From Saprospiraceae bacterium (GTDB taxonomy: Bacteria; Bacteroidota; Bacteroidia; Chitinophagales; Saprospiraceae), in assembly GCA_016787525.1 (NCBI GenBank), contig JAEUUP010000043.1:1-64000 (forward strand): a stretch of 64,000 nucleotides of DNA, written 5' to 3'. Shown here in pieces: positions 33,861-41,845 of the stretch. A program made the position numbers and the translations under genes. Within the stretch, counting starts at the first letter, position 1, and the number at the start of each line of letters is the position of its first letter. Below the pieces are notes generated by a model. That model was not told the DNA's origin. It worked only from the letters and a program-made list of their open reading frames with translations, and searched no databases.

Positions 33861-35549
33861 ATGAAAATAAAAAACAAACATCCTTTCATTATAGCATCCA
33901 TTCTCTGCTTTTTACTCAGCATATCTTCTCACCTAAATGCTCAAGCGGGTGCAGCTCTGAACTTTGATGGTACAAATGATTACGTGACCACCTCGCAAGC
34001 CTTAATATCTGGACAAGTCCAAGCCACATTTGAAGCATGGGTGAAACCTACTTTGAGAAGTGACGGCACTGCCCTCACCAACTTTCCAAATAATGTGATA
34101 AGTACCGATGTACCAGGTTCTTATGGCAGAGGTTTTGGGGTGAATCTCACTTCTTCAGCTTCGGGTATTGTGCTTGAATACCACAATGGTTTCAGATACA
34201 TCAACTACTCTTTTACGTCTGGTACGTGGTATCACGTTGCCGTAGTTTATACGTCGAGCAATATCAAAACTTATGTAGATGGCAGTGTGATAGACAACGT
34301 CAATGTCTCAAACAACGCGACAAATGCCGTTGTCGTCATTGGCAAACACAATGACGATGGTGCTTATGGCACTCGAAGATTCTTTAATGGCGCATTGGAC
34401 GACATCCGTATTTGGAACACGGCGCGTACGTGCGACCAAATCAGTCAATTGCGCAACTGCGAATTGGTAGGCAACGAAACAGGCTTAGTGGCTTACTACA
34501 AATGCAATCAAGGTACAGCCGCAGGAGATAATACAACTGTCACCAGCTTAACAGATGCGACTGCCAATGCCTACAATGGCACTTTCAGTGGTTTTGCTTT
34601 GAATGGCAGCACCTCTAACTTCATTGCTACGGGTGGCGTGACGACAGGTGTGAGTTGCGGCGCAGTTGTTGCACCAGAGATTAACCTCAAAGGCAATAGC
34701 AATGACATTACTTATGGTTCAACAACGCCTTCTGCGACCAATCATACCAATTTTGGAACAGTAACAAGTGGTGGTTCTTTGGTCAGAACGTTCACGATTG
34801 AGAATCTCGGAGCGGCTACTTTAAACATCAACAGTATTTCATCTAATAATGCTAAGTTTCTCCCTTCAGATGTCCCCCCCTCAGTACCAGCAAGCAGCAC
34901 AGCCACTTTTACAGTCACTTTTTCGCCAACTGGTGTGAGCGTTGAAAACGCAACGATTACAGTCAATAGCAACGATTGCGACGAACCGACTTATACTTTT
35001 GCAGTAACTGGTACGGGAAGTGCGGTCTTATCGGCTGAACTTTTGACTTTCAAAGGGCAATATACTGATCCGAAGGATTCCTTTGGGAAAGGGGGTAGTG
35101 TATTGACATGGGCAACCGCACATGAAGAAAATATCAACCAATTCGAGGTTGAAAGCAGCCTCAACGGCGTGTTGTTTGAGAAAATAGGTGAAGTGAAAGC
35201 CAAAGGGTCAAACGCAGCATATACGTTTCTCGATGCCAATCCGTCAACACAGACCTATTACCGCTTAAAAATGGTGGATGTTGCGACCAATAAAGTGGAT
35301 TATTCAAAAATCATTTCCATCGAAAGCAAAAGCTCCACAAAGGTTAAGATATACCCCTCAGTCACAAACGGAGAATTGACGGTTGAAGGTGCAACGTCTT
35401 TCGAGGTTGTCAATACTATTGGACAAATACAAAAGAGTCAGCACGGAGTTATCCGATACCTCAATCTCGACCTGCCCAATGGTCTTTACATCATCAGAGG
35501 TGTAGATACTGAGGGGGTCGCTTTCTCTCAAAAAATCATAAAACAATAG
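33861..35549 (+). CDS. LamG and choice-of-anchor D T9SS protein
   Basis: The 562-residue protein has a signal peptide (ending LNAQ), a LamG domain (about 30-205, ALNFDGTNDYVTTSQ to LVAYYKCNQG), one choice-of-anchor D domain (about 271-385) and a T9SS sorting domain. It is a shorter paralogue of the gene at 29268, sharing long identical stretches. The linker reads QYTDPKDSFGKGG where its neighbour has QHTEGG, because the motif there is split by an insert (35063-35096). Motif copies 34874, 35354 and 35507 are intact. It is probably surface-exposed and carbohydrate- or matrix-binding; this is inference. Confidence 0.88.
   Translation: MKIKNKHPFIIASILCFLLSISSHLNAQAGAALNFDGTNDYVTTSQALISGQVQATFEAWVKPTLRSDGTALTNFPNNVISTDVPGSYGRGFGVNLTSSASGIVLEYHNGFRYINYSFTSGTWYHVAVVYTSSNIKTYVDGSVIDNVNVSNNATNAVVVIGKHNDDGAYGTRRFFNGALDDIRIWNTARTCDQISQLRNCELVGNETGLVAYYKCNQGTAAGDNTTVTSLTDATANAYNGTFSGFALNGSTSNFIATGGVTTGVSCGAVVAPEINLKGNSNDITYGSTTPSATNHTNFGTVTSGGSLVRTFTIENLGAATLNINSISSNNAKFLPSDVPPSVPASSTATFTVTFSPTGVSVENATITVNSNDCDEPTYTFAVTGTGSAVLSAELLTFKGQYTDPKDSFGKGGSVLTWATAHEENINQFEVESSLNGVLFEKIGEVKAKGSNAAYTFLDANPSTQTYYRLKMVDVATNKVDYSKIISIESKSSTKVKIYPSVTNGELTVEGATSFEVVNTIGQIQKSQHGVIRYLNLDLPNGLYIIRGVDTEGVAFSQKIIKQ
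35063..35096 (+). repeat. Split motif copy 2 (22-bp insert, in gene)
   Basis: TACTGA and GGGGGT are separated by 22 bp containing GAAGGATTCC. The reading frame is kept: net 21 bp longer than the paralogue at 33311, adding seven residues. Confidence 0.9.
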
Positions 35550-35569
35550 TAAAATCCTTTTCATAGTCT

Positions 35570-35598
35570 AAGCCGCTTCGCAAGAGGTGGGGCGGCTT
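35570..35598 (+). terminator. Terminator after the second LamG gene
   Basis: AAGCCGC (35570-35576) pairs with GCGGCTT (35592-35598). The downstream T run is weaker than at 33832. Confidence 0.6.
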
Positions 35599-35632
35599 TA
35601 CTTGGACAATCACTTTTATAATTCTATCTAAC

Positions 35633-37039
35633 ATGAGAAATAACTACATCCATTCCTTTTGCACAGTCGTGCTTTTAACTCTTTTCTTTTGTTGCGCTGC
35701 ATTGGCTCAATCTGTTGAATACCTTGTAGTGGCCGGCGGTGGTGGCGGAGCGTCCGGTGGTGGTGGCGGCGGTGGCGTACTAACGGGTACTACATCTGTT
35801 TCTGCCGGACAATCGTACACTGTTACAGTTGGTGCAGGCGGAAACGCAGGCACAGGTATAACACGCGGTACGAATGGTGGTAATTCAGTGTTCGGTAGCA
35901 CAATAGCTATTGGCGGTGGCGCAGGTGGTGGCTACACCTCTGATACACCCAATGCAGGTGGCTCAGGCGGTGGCGGCGGATTTGACCAACCTTCCGTTAC
36001 GGTAGCCACAGGCACTTTAGGTCAAGGCTATTCAGGTGGACGCTCTGGATTTACCAGCTATGGTGCGGGCGGTGGCGGCGGCGGTGCGGGTGCAGCGGGT
36101 TCTAATGCCAGTACACTACATATTGGTGGTGCTGGTGGCAATGGCATTGCATCATCCATCTCAGGTACAACGACTTATTATGGCGGTGGCGGCGGTGGTG
36201 GCATCAACGATAATATTCAACCAGTCGTTACAGCCAATGGTGGTGGTGCTGGTGGATTGGGTGGTGGTGGCAATGGTAGTTCGATGGGGTGGGGCAGTGG
36301 CGCCTATTTCAATGGCACCTCAGGTGCTACGAACACAGGTGGCGGCGGTGGCGGAACAGACCCTGAATCTACGCTTGCAGGCAATGGCGGTTCTGGCATT
36401 GTGATTATACGATATTTAGGGACTCCGATTGCCAGTGGTGGTACTATAACACAAGCTAATGGCTATACAATACACACGTTCAGTACCGTAGGCACATTTA
36501 GTTTAGATATGTCAGCAGTTTTGACGGCTGAACTCTTGACTTTCAAAGGGCAACATACTGATCCGAAGGATTCCTTTGGGAAAGGGGGCAATGTACTGAC
36601 TTGGTCAACCGCAAATGAACAGAATATTAATCAATTTGAGGTTGAACGCAGCTCCAACGGTGTGTCATTCCAAAAAATAGGTGAAGTAAAAGCCAAAGGA
36701 TCAAATTCGATATATCGTTTTCTTGATGAAAGTCGTATATTACAGTCTTATTATCGCTTAAAAATGGTGGATGTTGTGACCAATAAGGTGGATTATTCAA
36801 AAATCATTTCAATCGAAAGCAAAGGGGCTACAAAAGTGAGGATATACCCCTCAGTCACCAATGGTCAATTGATAGTTGAAGGCGCAGCGTCTTTCGAGAT
36901 TGTCAATAGTATTGGACAAATACAAAAGGTAGGCGTAGGTATCCGATACCTCAATCTCGACCTTCCCAATGGTCTTTACATCATCAGAGGCGTAGATACT
37001 GAGGGGATCGCTTTCTCTCAAAAAATCATCAAACAATAG
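35633..37039 (+). CDS. Glycine-rich T9SS surface protein
   Basis: The 468-residue protein has a signal peptide (ending CAALAQS) and a glycine-rich domain (about 24-290) with long GGGGG runs and the framework VEYLVVAGGGG, SYTVTVGAGGNAG and IVIIRYLG. It ends with the same T9SS-containing C-terminal region as the two preceding genes. The glycine-rich domain recurs in surface proteins of many environmental bacteria. Codon runs of GGT/GGC repeats suggest replication-slippage variability. A split motif (36556-36588) and three motif-like copies (36847, 36998 and the split one) are at the same places as in the neighbours. Confidence 0.85.
   Translation: MRNNYIHSFCTVVLLTLFFCCAALAQSVEYLVVAGGGGGASGGGGGGGVLTGTTSVSAGQSYTVTVGAGGNAGTGITRGTNGGNSVFGSTIAIGGGAGGGYTSDTPNAGGSGGGGGFDQPSVTVATGTLGQGYSGGRSGFTSYGAGGGGGGAGAAGSNASTLHIGGAGGNGIASSISGTTTYYGGGGGGGINDNIQPVVTANGGGAGGLGGGGNGSSMGWGSGAYFNGTSGATNTGGGGGGTDPESTLAGNGGSGIVIIRYLGTPIASGGTITQANGYTIHTFSTVGTFSLDMSAVLTAELLTFKGQHTDPKDSFGKGGNVLTWSTANEQNINQFEVERSSNGVSFQKIGEVKAKGSNSIYRFLDESRILQSYYRLKMVDVVTNKVDYSKIISIESKGATKVRIYPSVTNGQLIVEGAASFEIVNSIGQIQKVGVGIRYLNLDLPNGLYIIRGVDTEGIAFSQKIIKQ
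36556..36588 (+). repeat. Split motif copy 3 (22-bp insert, in gene)
   Basis: Same insert as at 35063, at the same codon of the paralogous linker; the G run is followed by C. Confidence 0.9.
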
Positions 37040-37063
37040 TAAAATTCTTTTCAATAACCGAAG

Positions 37064-37099
37064 CTGCCCACGCTTCGCTTGGAAATAGGGGCAGTTTTT
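37064..37099 (+). terminator. Terminator after the glycine-rich gene
   Basis: CTGCCC (37064-37069) pairs with GGGCAG (37089-37094), followed by TTTTT. Confidence 0.6.
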
Positions 37100-37114
37100 A
37101 AAATCAATCAAACA

Positions 37115-37363
37115 ATGGTACAAGAAGCTATATACGTCGGTCAAATCATGCAATGGCGTGAAGACGAAATACCCAAAGGCTGGGTGCTTTGCGATGGTCA
37201 ATATTTAGCCAAAAAAGACTTCATGGCTCTTTTCGATCTTATGGGTACGGCTTTCGGTGCAAATGCCACCCATTTTGCTGTACCAGATTTTAGTGGTAAA
37301 GCCAAAAAAGGCTATCACTATATCATCTCACCGTGGGGCATCTATCCTAATGCAGCTAAGTGA
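37115..37363 (+). CDS. Short tail-collar (microcystin-dependent-like) protein
   Basis: About 82 residues from the ATG at 37115. It has the collar-domain landmarks YVGQIMQWREDEIPKGWVLCDGQ and FAVPDFSG, then goes directly to a C-terminal YHYIISPWGIYPN. The full-length relative at 38607 has about 90 residues between equivalent points. The internal part is therefore missing, either as an ancient deletion or as a natural short form. Phage tail collar domains occur in phage fibres and in bacterial phage-tail-like secretion particles; no other phage gene is nearby. Confidence 0.75.
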   Translation: MVQEAIYVGQIMQWREDEIPKGWVLCDGQYLAKKDFMALFDLMGTAFGANATHFAVPDFSGKAKKGYHYIISPWGIYPNAAK

Positions 37364-37464
37364 CTCCTTCGGAGAGCATAGCGAAAAACAGTAAGTATTT
37401 AGCACTTTTAAATGTCGCTATCAAGATTCATCATTTATCATTCATATTTCATCATTTGAAACAT

Positions 37465-37992
37465 ATGGCAACAACCTACAAAATCAATACAGCCGACTCA
37501 ATCATTGTTTGGACAGGCGAAAAGGTCACTGGCAAACACACAGGGACGCTGAAAATCAAAGAAGGCAGCATCACAATGGACAACGGCAAGTTCACAAGTG
37601 GCACGTTCACAATAGACATGAAAAGCATCGCCTGCACCGATTTGGATGAGGCCATGGGGGGCAAACTTGTGGGGCATTTGAAATCACATGACTTTTTTGG
37701 CGTGGACGATTACCCTACTTCCAAATTCGTCGTCACCCGTGCTGTTCCGCAAGACTCAAGAGGCAATTACAAAGTCGTTGGTGACTTAACCATCAAAGGC
37801 AAAACAAATGCTGTTGTGTTTAAAGCGTATATTTCGGAATCAGACGGCAAAATCAATGGTGCGGGCGACATTACAGTTGACCGTAGCCTCTATGATATTC
37901 GTTTTGGCAGTGGTTCATTTTTCGATAGCTTGGGTGACAAAACGATTTATGATGAGTTCTTTCTAAAAGTCTCATTTGTGGCTGTCAAATGA
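37465..37992 (+). CDS. YceI family protein
   Basis: About 175 residues from the ATG at 37465 (MATTYKINTADSIIVWTGEK). It has the YceI lipocalin-like barrel pattern: TGTLKIKEGSITMDNGKFTSGTF, then HDFFGVDDYPTSKFVVT and GDLTIKGKTNAV. There is no signal peptide, so it is cytosolic, unlike E. coli YceI. The family binds isoprenoid or lipid-like molecules. A motif copy follows immediately after the TGA stop codon, so the A of the stop and the CCCCC of the motif are adjacent. Confidence 0.88.
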   Translation: MATTYKINTADSIIVWTGEKVTGKHTGTLKIKEGSITMDNGKFTSGTFTIDMKSIACTDLDEAMGGKLVGHLKSHDFFGVDDYPTSKFVVTRAVPQDSRGNYKVVGDLTIKGKTNAVVFKAYISESDGKINGAGDITVDRSLYDIRFGSGSFFDSLGDKTIYDEFFLKVSFVAVK

Positions 37993-38053
37993 CCCCCTCA
38001 GTAAAAACATTCTGTATTTCTCGTATTAAATCACATTAAAACAATCCACAATC

Positions 38054-38392
38054 ATGGCAACATTCGATGAAACATTCGATACCATCAAAGCTGAGATGAC
38101 AGACCTCGGCATCTTCTACCATGAAGAACTACTTCTTGCTGTCACTAAGTCGCTTGGACCGAGTATTTACAACACAGACTCAAGCCGAGTCGCTTGTTCT
38201 GATCAAACAGAGTTGGATAGGGTGAAAAACAATTTCCTCATTGGCAAATTAGGTCTTGAAGACAGTCCCAATCTGGATGATGCCATAAAAGAAATTTGCG
38301 ACCATATGTCATCTGCCAATCGAAACAAGTACCGCGCTATCTTTTACTACTTACTTGTCAGCAGATTTCAAAAAGAAAGTCTTTTTATTTAG
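38054..38392 (+). CDS. DUF2853 family protein, copy 2
   Basis: The 112-residue soluble helical protein is a paralogue of the gene at 24394. It has SLGPSIYNTDSSRVACSD, FLIGKLGLEDSPNLDD and SANRNKYRAIFYYLLV. The C-terminus (SRFQKESLFI) differs. Function is unknown. A nested inverted repeat follows. Confidence 0.9.
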   Translation: MATFDETFDTIKAEMTDLGIFYHEELLLAVTKSLGPSIYNTDSSRVACSDQTELDRVKNNFLIGKLGLEDSPNLDDAIKEICDHMSSANRNKYRAIFYYLLVSRFQKESLFI

Positions 38393-38405
38393 TTTAGTGT
38401 TGTAC

Positions 38406-38553
38406 TAACAATACTTCGGTAATTTTTTAGTTGAAAAACGGCGGCTTCGCCGCCGAAAAAATAAAACATCTCGCTCCAAAAGGTCTCTTTGCCGCCGAAG
38501 GCGGCTATTTTAAGTTATTTTAGGTACTAAACAATTACCGAACTATTGTACTA
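38406..38553. repeat. Nested inverted-repeat element
   Basis: Outer arms (about 38406-38427 and 38533-38553) pair. Inside are two GC hairpins built on GGCGGC and GCCGCC (38442-38457 and 38491-38506). It belongs to the same structural class as the elements at 1-219, 8138 and 46563. Confidence 0.75.
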
Positions 38554-38606
38554 AAACAGCATCAAATAAGACATCGTTTATTATTCATCATTTAAAAAAT
38601 AAAATA

Positions 38607-39125
38607 ATGGAAGGTTATTTAAGTCAAATTATGATGTGGGCAGGCAACTATGCACCCAAAGGCTGGGCTTTTTGTGATGGACAAGTCTTATCTATCGCAC
38701 AAAACACGGCGTTGTTTTCTCTTATCGGTACAACTTATGGTGGCAATGGTAGAGACAATTTCGCTTTACCCGACCTCCGAGGACGTGTGCCTCTACATGT
38801 CTCTACCAATGCGGGAAATGGCTTATTGACGCATGTTTTAGGCGAAAAGGGAGGTAGTGAAACGGTTACATTAAATGTGGCTCAATTGCCCGCACACAAT
38901 CACCCAGTAATGGGTACTCTTCTGAGCCAACCACTAGGAGGTTCAATCAATGTTGTTTCAGCCGATACAGGTACTTCTGTTAGGAGTTATATGTCAGAAA
39001 GACCTGTTAATCTCAATATCACTTCTGCATCAACAGGGTCTAATCAGCCTATTCCAAATATGCAGCCTTATTTGAGTATCAATTTTATTATTTGCATCAA
39101 TGGTATGTTTCCATCTCGTGATTGA
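38607..39125 (+). CDS. Phage tail collar / microcystin-dependent family protein
   Basis: The 172-residue protein has the collar landmarks YLSQIMMWAGNYAPKGWAFCDGQ, LIGTTYGGNGRDNFALPDLRGRVPLHV and VTLNVAQLPAHNH, and ends PYLSINFIICINGMFPSRD. This matches the tail-collar fold used in fibre tips and in bacterial proteins similar to MdpB. It probably forms trimers. A shorter relative is at 37115. No phage structural genes are adjacent, so a host role is possible. Confidence 0.9.
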   Translation: MEGYLSQIMMWAGNYAPKGWAFCDGQVLSIAQNTALFSLIGTTYGGNGRDNFALPDLRGRVPLHVSTNAGNGLLTHVLGEKGGSETVTLNVAQLPAHNHPVMGTLLSQPLGGSINVVSADTGTSVRSYMSERPVNLNITSASTGSNQPIPNMQPYLSINFIICINGMFPSRD

Positions 39126-39167
39126 TATTTAGAAACCAGTTTTTAAACAATTTAAAATCCATTTATT

Positions 39168-39374
39168 ATGACAGAACAAGGAACAGTCAAATGGTTCAAC
39201 GATGCTAAAGGTTATGGCTTTATCGTTCGTGAACGAGGTGCTGATGTATTTGTACACCATCCAGATATCATCACCCAAGGTTTTAAAACCTTAAGCGAAG
39301 GTGATAGAGTCTCTTTTCAAGTTGTCGAAGGACCGAAAGGTTTGCAAGCTAAAAACGTTGTCAAAATCAGTTAA
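39168..39374 (+). CDS. Cold-shock domain protein (CspA family)
   Basis: The 68-residue protein is a single cold-shock domain with RNP-1 (KGYGFIVRE) and RNP-2 (DVFVHHPDI) motifs, starting [14 protein letters not shown]. It binds single-stranded RNA or DNA and acts as an RNA chaperone. A 42-nt leader precedes it. Its stop codon overlaps the start of the glycosyltransferase gene by one base (TAATG), so the two are translationally coupled. Confidence 0.95.
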   Translation: MTEQGTVKWFNDAKGYGFIVRERGADVFVHHPDIITQGFKTLSEGDRVSFQVVEGPKGLQAKNVVKIS

Positions 39375-40180
39375 TGCGGTCTTTATCTTATATCATAACA
39401 ACCTATAATCGCCCGCATGAATGGCTTATGCGGGCGATTCAATCCGTTATAGCTGAGCGGGTGCCTCATAGTGAACTGATAATTGTAGACGATTGCAGCT
39501 CGACACCTGCTTTTGTCACCCCCTCAGTAAAAGAGGCGTTCGGCGACCGTCTGCAACTTATTCGACATGACCAAAATCGAGGCGTGGCACAAAGTCGCAA
39601 TACAGGTTTGTGGGCTGCCCGTTACTATAATGTCGTCTTTCTCGACGACGACGATGTATCATTTCCCAATCGTTCAACGGCTTTGTTGAACGCTGCTGTC
39701 GAGCAACCCCAGAGTTTTATTTTAGGTAGAACACGTATGTATGCAAACGACGTGGATTATCGAGTTGTGCCTGAGATATATGATTATTCTGCGACAGTGT
39801 TGCTCTATTTGGCCAATCCACCGCATATCAATGGCATATTGTGGCGACGAGCCGCTCTCATCGAAATCGGTGGCTTCGACAATCGTGTACCTTATTTCAG
39901 TGAACACAATACAATGGTGCGTTTGATACTGAGGGGTCATTCTGTTGTACAAATTGGCGACGTTGTTGCTCAATTTCAATATCTCAACCAAGGTCTAACC
40001 AATTTGCACACACAAAACAATAAAATGCAAGAACAATTACTCGCCTTCTATGCAGCCATGCTCGACGATGTGGAATCATCGGAACTAAAAACAACCCTCC
40101 AAAGCATTCGAGATTATATCAAAACGCAACCACAGATACAATTTGAGGACTATTTAGCCCATATCCGCCCAACACAATAG
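39374..40180 (+). CDS. Family 2 glycosyltransferase
   Basis: The 268-residue protein has a GT-A fold start (LSYIITTYNRPHEWLMRAIQSV), the nucleotide-sugar motif IIVDDCSS, the AQSRNTGLWAARY loop and the DXD-like VVFLDDDDVSFPNRS. Later GGFDNRVPYFSEHNTMVR provides the acceptor-site region. It transfers a sugar from a nucleotide donor; the acceptor is unknown. Start and stop overlap with the cold-shock gene. Motif copies 39519 and 39927 encode TPSV and ILRG. The gene is alone after the cold-shock gene, with no polysaccharide locus around it. Confidence 0.92.
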   Translation: MRSLSYIITTYNRPHEWLMRAIQSVIAERVPHSELIIVDDCSSTPAFVTPSVKEAFGDRLQLIRHDQNRGVAQSRNTGLWAARYYNVVFLDDDDVSFPNRSTALLNAAVEQPQSFILGRTRMYANDVDYRVVPEIYDYSATVLLYLANPPHINGILWRRAALIEIGGFDNRVPYFSEHNTMVRLILRGHSVVQIGDVVAQFQYLNQGLTNLHTQNNKMQEQLLAFYAAMLDDVESSELKTTLQSIRDYIKTQPQIQFEDYLAHIRPTQ

Positions 40181-40501
40181 TCATCAGTCAGCCTATTTCC
40201 ACAAGAAGAAAAGAATTTTGAAAAAAAAGTGAGGTGAACATATGGAAAAGTATCACCCTTTGCATCTTATTAACAGAAAGCCAATCAAGAGAGAAGGATA
40301 TTGTGCTTTCGGATTCACTTTTTCAGTACACTTAAAAAATAATATTGATTCATTCACGTTTACGAAAGACTATTCGCAACAGCCAACGCTTACCACAACT
40401 ATCTTATTATTGATGTTTTAGTTTCATTAAATAAATGAGAAAATACTGAGGGGTATCTTCTACGAGTCCTGATGTATATTACACAAACCGAACTTTAAAG
40501 T
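40181..40501. other. Intergenic region
   Basis: About 320 bp with one motif copy (40444). A 59-codon frame from ATG 40242, behind a purine-rich GAGGTGAAC, shows no recognisable domain, and I do not call it a gene. Confidence 0.5.
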
Positions 40502-41611
40502 ATGAAAAAAACGAACACACTTTGGACTGTTGTTTTCTTTTTAGTTATCCAAACGCTACAAGCACAATCCAATTTACGACGAATTGCCTATCTAATTGGC
40601 AACTCACACTATGAAGACAGTACAATACTCTACAATCCTGCCAATGATGCGCGCGATTTAGGACGCAATCTGAAAGAATTGGGTTTTGAAGTACACAGTT
40701 TTGAGAATGTCAAACGCGCTACTTTTCAAGACATACTGAGGGGCTTTGGTCAGACCCTGAGCAAAGACCCTGAGCATACGGTTGGCTTGTTTTTTTATGC
40801 AGGACATGGTATGCAGATTGATGGACGCAATTTTCTGCTGCCCACCGATGCGATTGATTTAGCCGATTTGGAAGATGCTGAGGAGTTCTGTATCACTTTG
40901 GATTCAATTTTGGCGACAGTTTATTATGCTCAAAACAAAATGAATATCATTGTTCTAGATGCTTGCCGCACTAATCCGTTCTTGTTCAGTCCGTCTTATC
41001 CTTCTCAACGCGACTCTATCATCAAAGTAGGTTTAGCGGCCGTTGAAGCTCCTGTTGGTACTTTAGTTGCGTTTTCGACTTCACCCAATAGCGTGGCTTT
41101 GGATGGCGATGGGCTCAATGGGCTTTATACGCAAGAATTGATAAAAGCCATTCATATTCCTGATTTGACTATTGAACAAGTGTTCAAAAAAGTGCGTACG
41201 CAAGTGAAAGAAATCAGCGATGGTGAGCAAATACCTTGGGAAAACTCCTCGTTGGAATCCGAATTTTACTTTAAACGCAATCCACAAGTGACTGCAAAAG
41301 GCGTTTTTCTAACTTCTGCTAATGAAAACCTGCCTTTACCCGAACGCTATGCCCGTGATATGTGTGGTTGTATGACAGGTTTGGTCACTTTGGCTGAAAA
41401 GATTGACAAAATGCCCAAACAACAATCGGCAGAAGTCATGCGGCGACTCGAAGAAGAGAAAGCAATGGCTATCGAACAAAGTACACGCTGTATCAATACG
41501 GCAACGAAAGACTATTTACCACAAGTCACACCAGATATTGATAAACAAACGATGCTGACTTTAGAAAAAATCTGCCCAACAGTCCATCGGTTTATCAATG
41601 CCAAGAATTAG
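40502..41611 (+). CDS. Secreted caspase-family (peptidase C14-like) protein
   Basis: The 369-residue protein has a signal peptide (ending TLQAQ) and a caspase-like p20 fold: RRIAYLIGNSHYEDS, LYNPANDARDLGRNLKELGFEV, FFYAGHGMQ (catalytic His102) and IIVLDACRTNPF (catalytic Cys155). The C-terminal 90 residues, with four cysteines (MCGCMT, RCIN, ICPTV), are an uncharacterised extra domain. Metacaspase and orthocaspase relatives cut after Arg or Lys; here specificity is unknown. Extracytoplasmic placement is unusual for a death-type protease. Motif copy 40734 (ILRG) lies inside the p20 fold. Confidence 0.87.
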   Translation: MKKTNTLWTVVFFLVIQTLQAQSNLRRIAYLIGNSHYEDSTILYNPANDARDLGRNLKELGFEVHSFENVKRATFQDILRGFGQTLSKDPEHTVGLFFYAGHGMQIDGRNFLLPTDAIDLADLEDAEEFCITLDSILATVYYAQNKMNIIVLDACRTNPFLFSPSYPSQRDSIIKVGLAAVEAPVGTLVAFSTSPNSVALDGDGLNGLYTQELIKAIHIPDLTIEQVFKKVRTQVKEISDGEQIPWENSSLESEFYFKRNPQVTAKGVFLTSANENLPLPERYARDMCGCMTGLVTLAEKIDKMPKQQSAEVMRRLEEEKAMAIEQSTRCINTATKDYLPQVTPDIDKQTMLTLEKICPTVHRFINAKN

Positions 41612-41845
41612 TTATTCGGTCATTGGTTGTTCGGTATCATCCATAGCGAATAACCAATGAAACCTATAACGAACCTGTAACCTTATTTCAAAACGATAGA
41701 AACTGTTATTGTTTAAGTGTCCTAATATTTTGTCGTGGGTCGTGAGACCACAACGACTGGGGATTCTATAACTATTACAAAGCTCATGGCTCACGATTTT
41801 TTAGGAAAACTTAAATCAATCGTTTCTTTTTAAACCAAACGCTCA

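Noticed and set aside
37115-39125. Prophage remnant based on tail-collar genes
   Set aside because: No capsid, terminase, portal or integrase genes nearby, and such collar proteins occur in non-phage contexts.
40242-40421. 59-codon frame behind GAGGTG
   Set aside because: The Shine-Dalgarno-like sequence is not typical of this phylum and the peptide shows no family.
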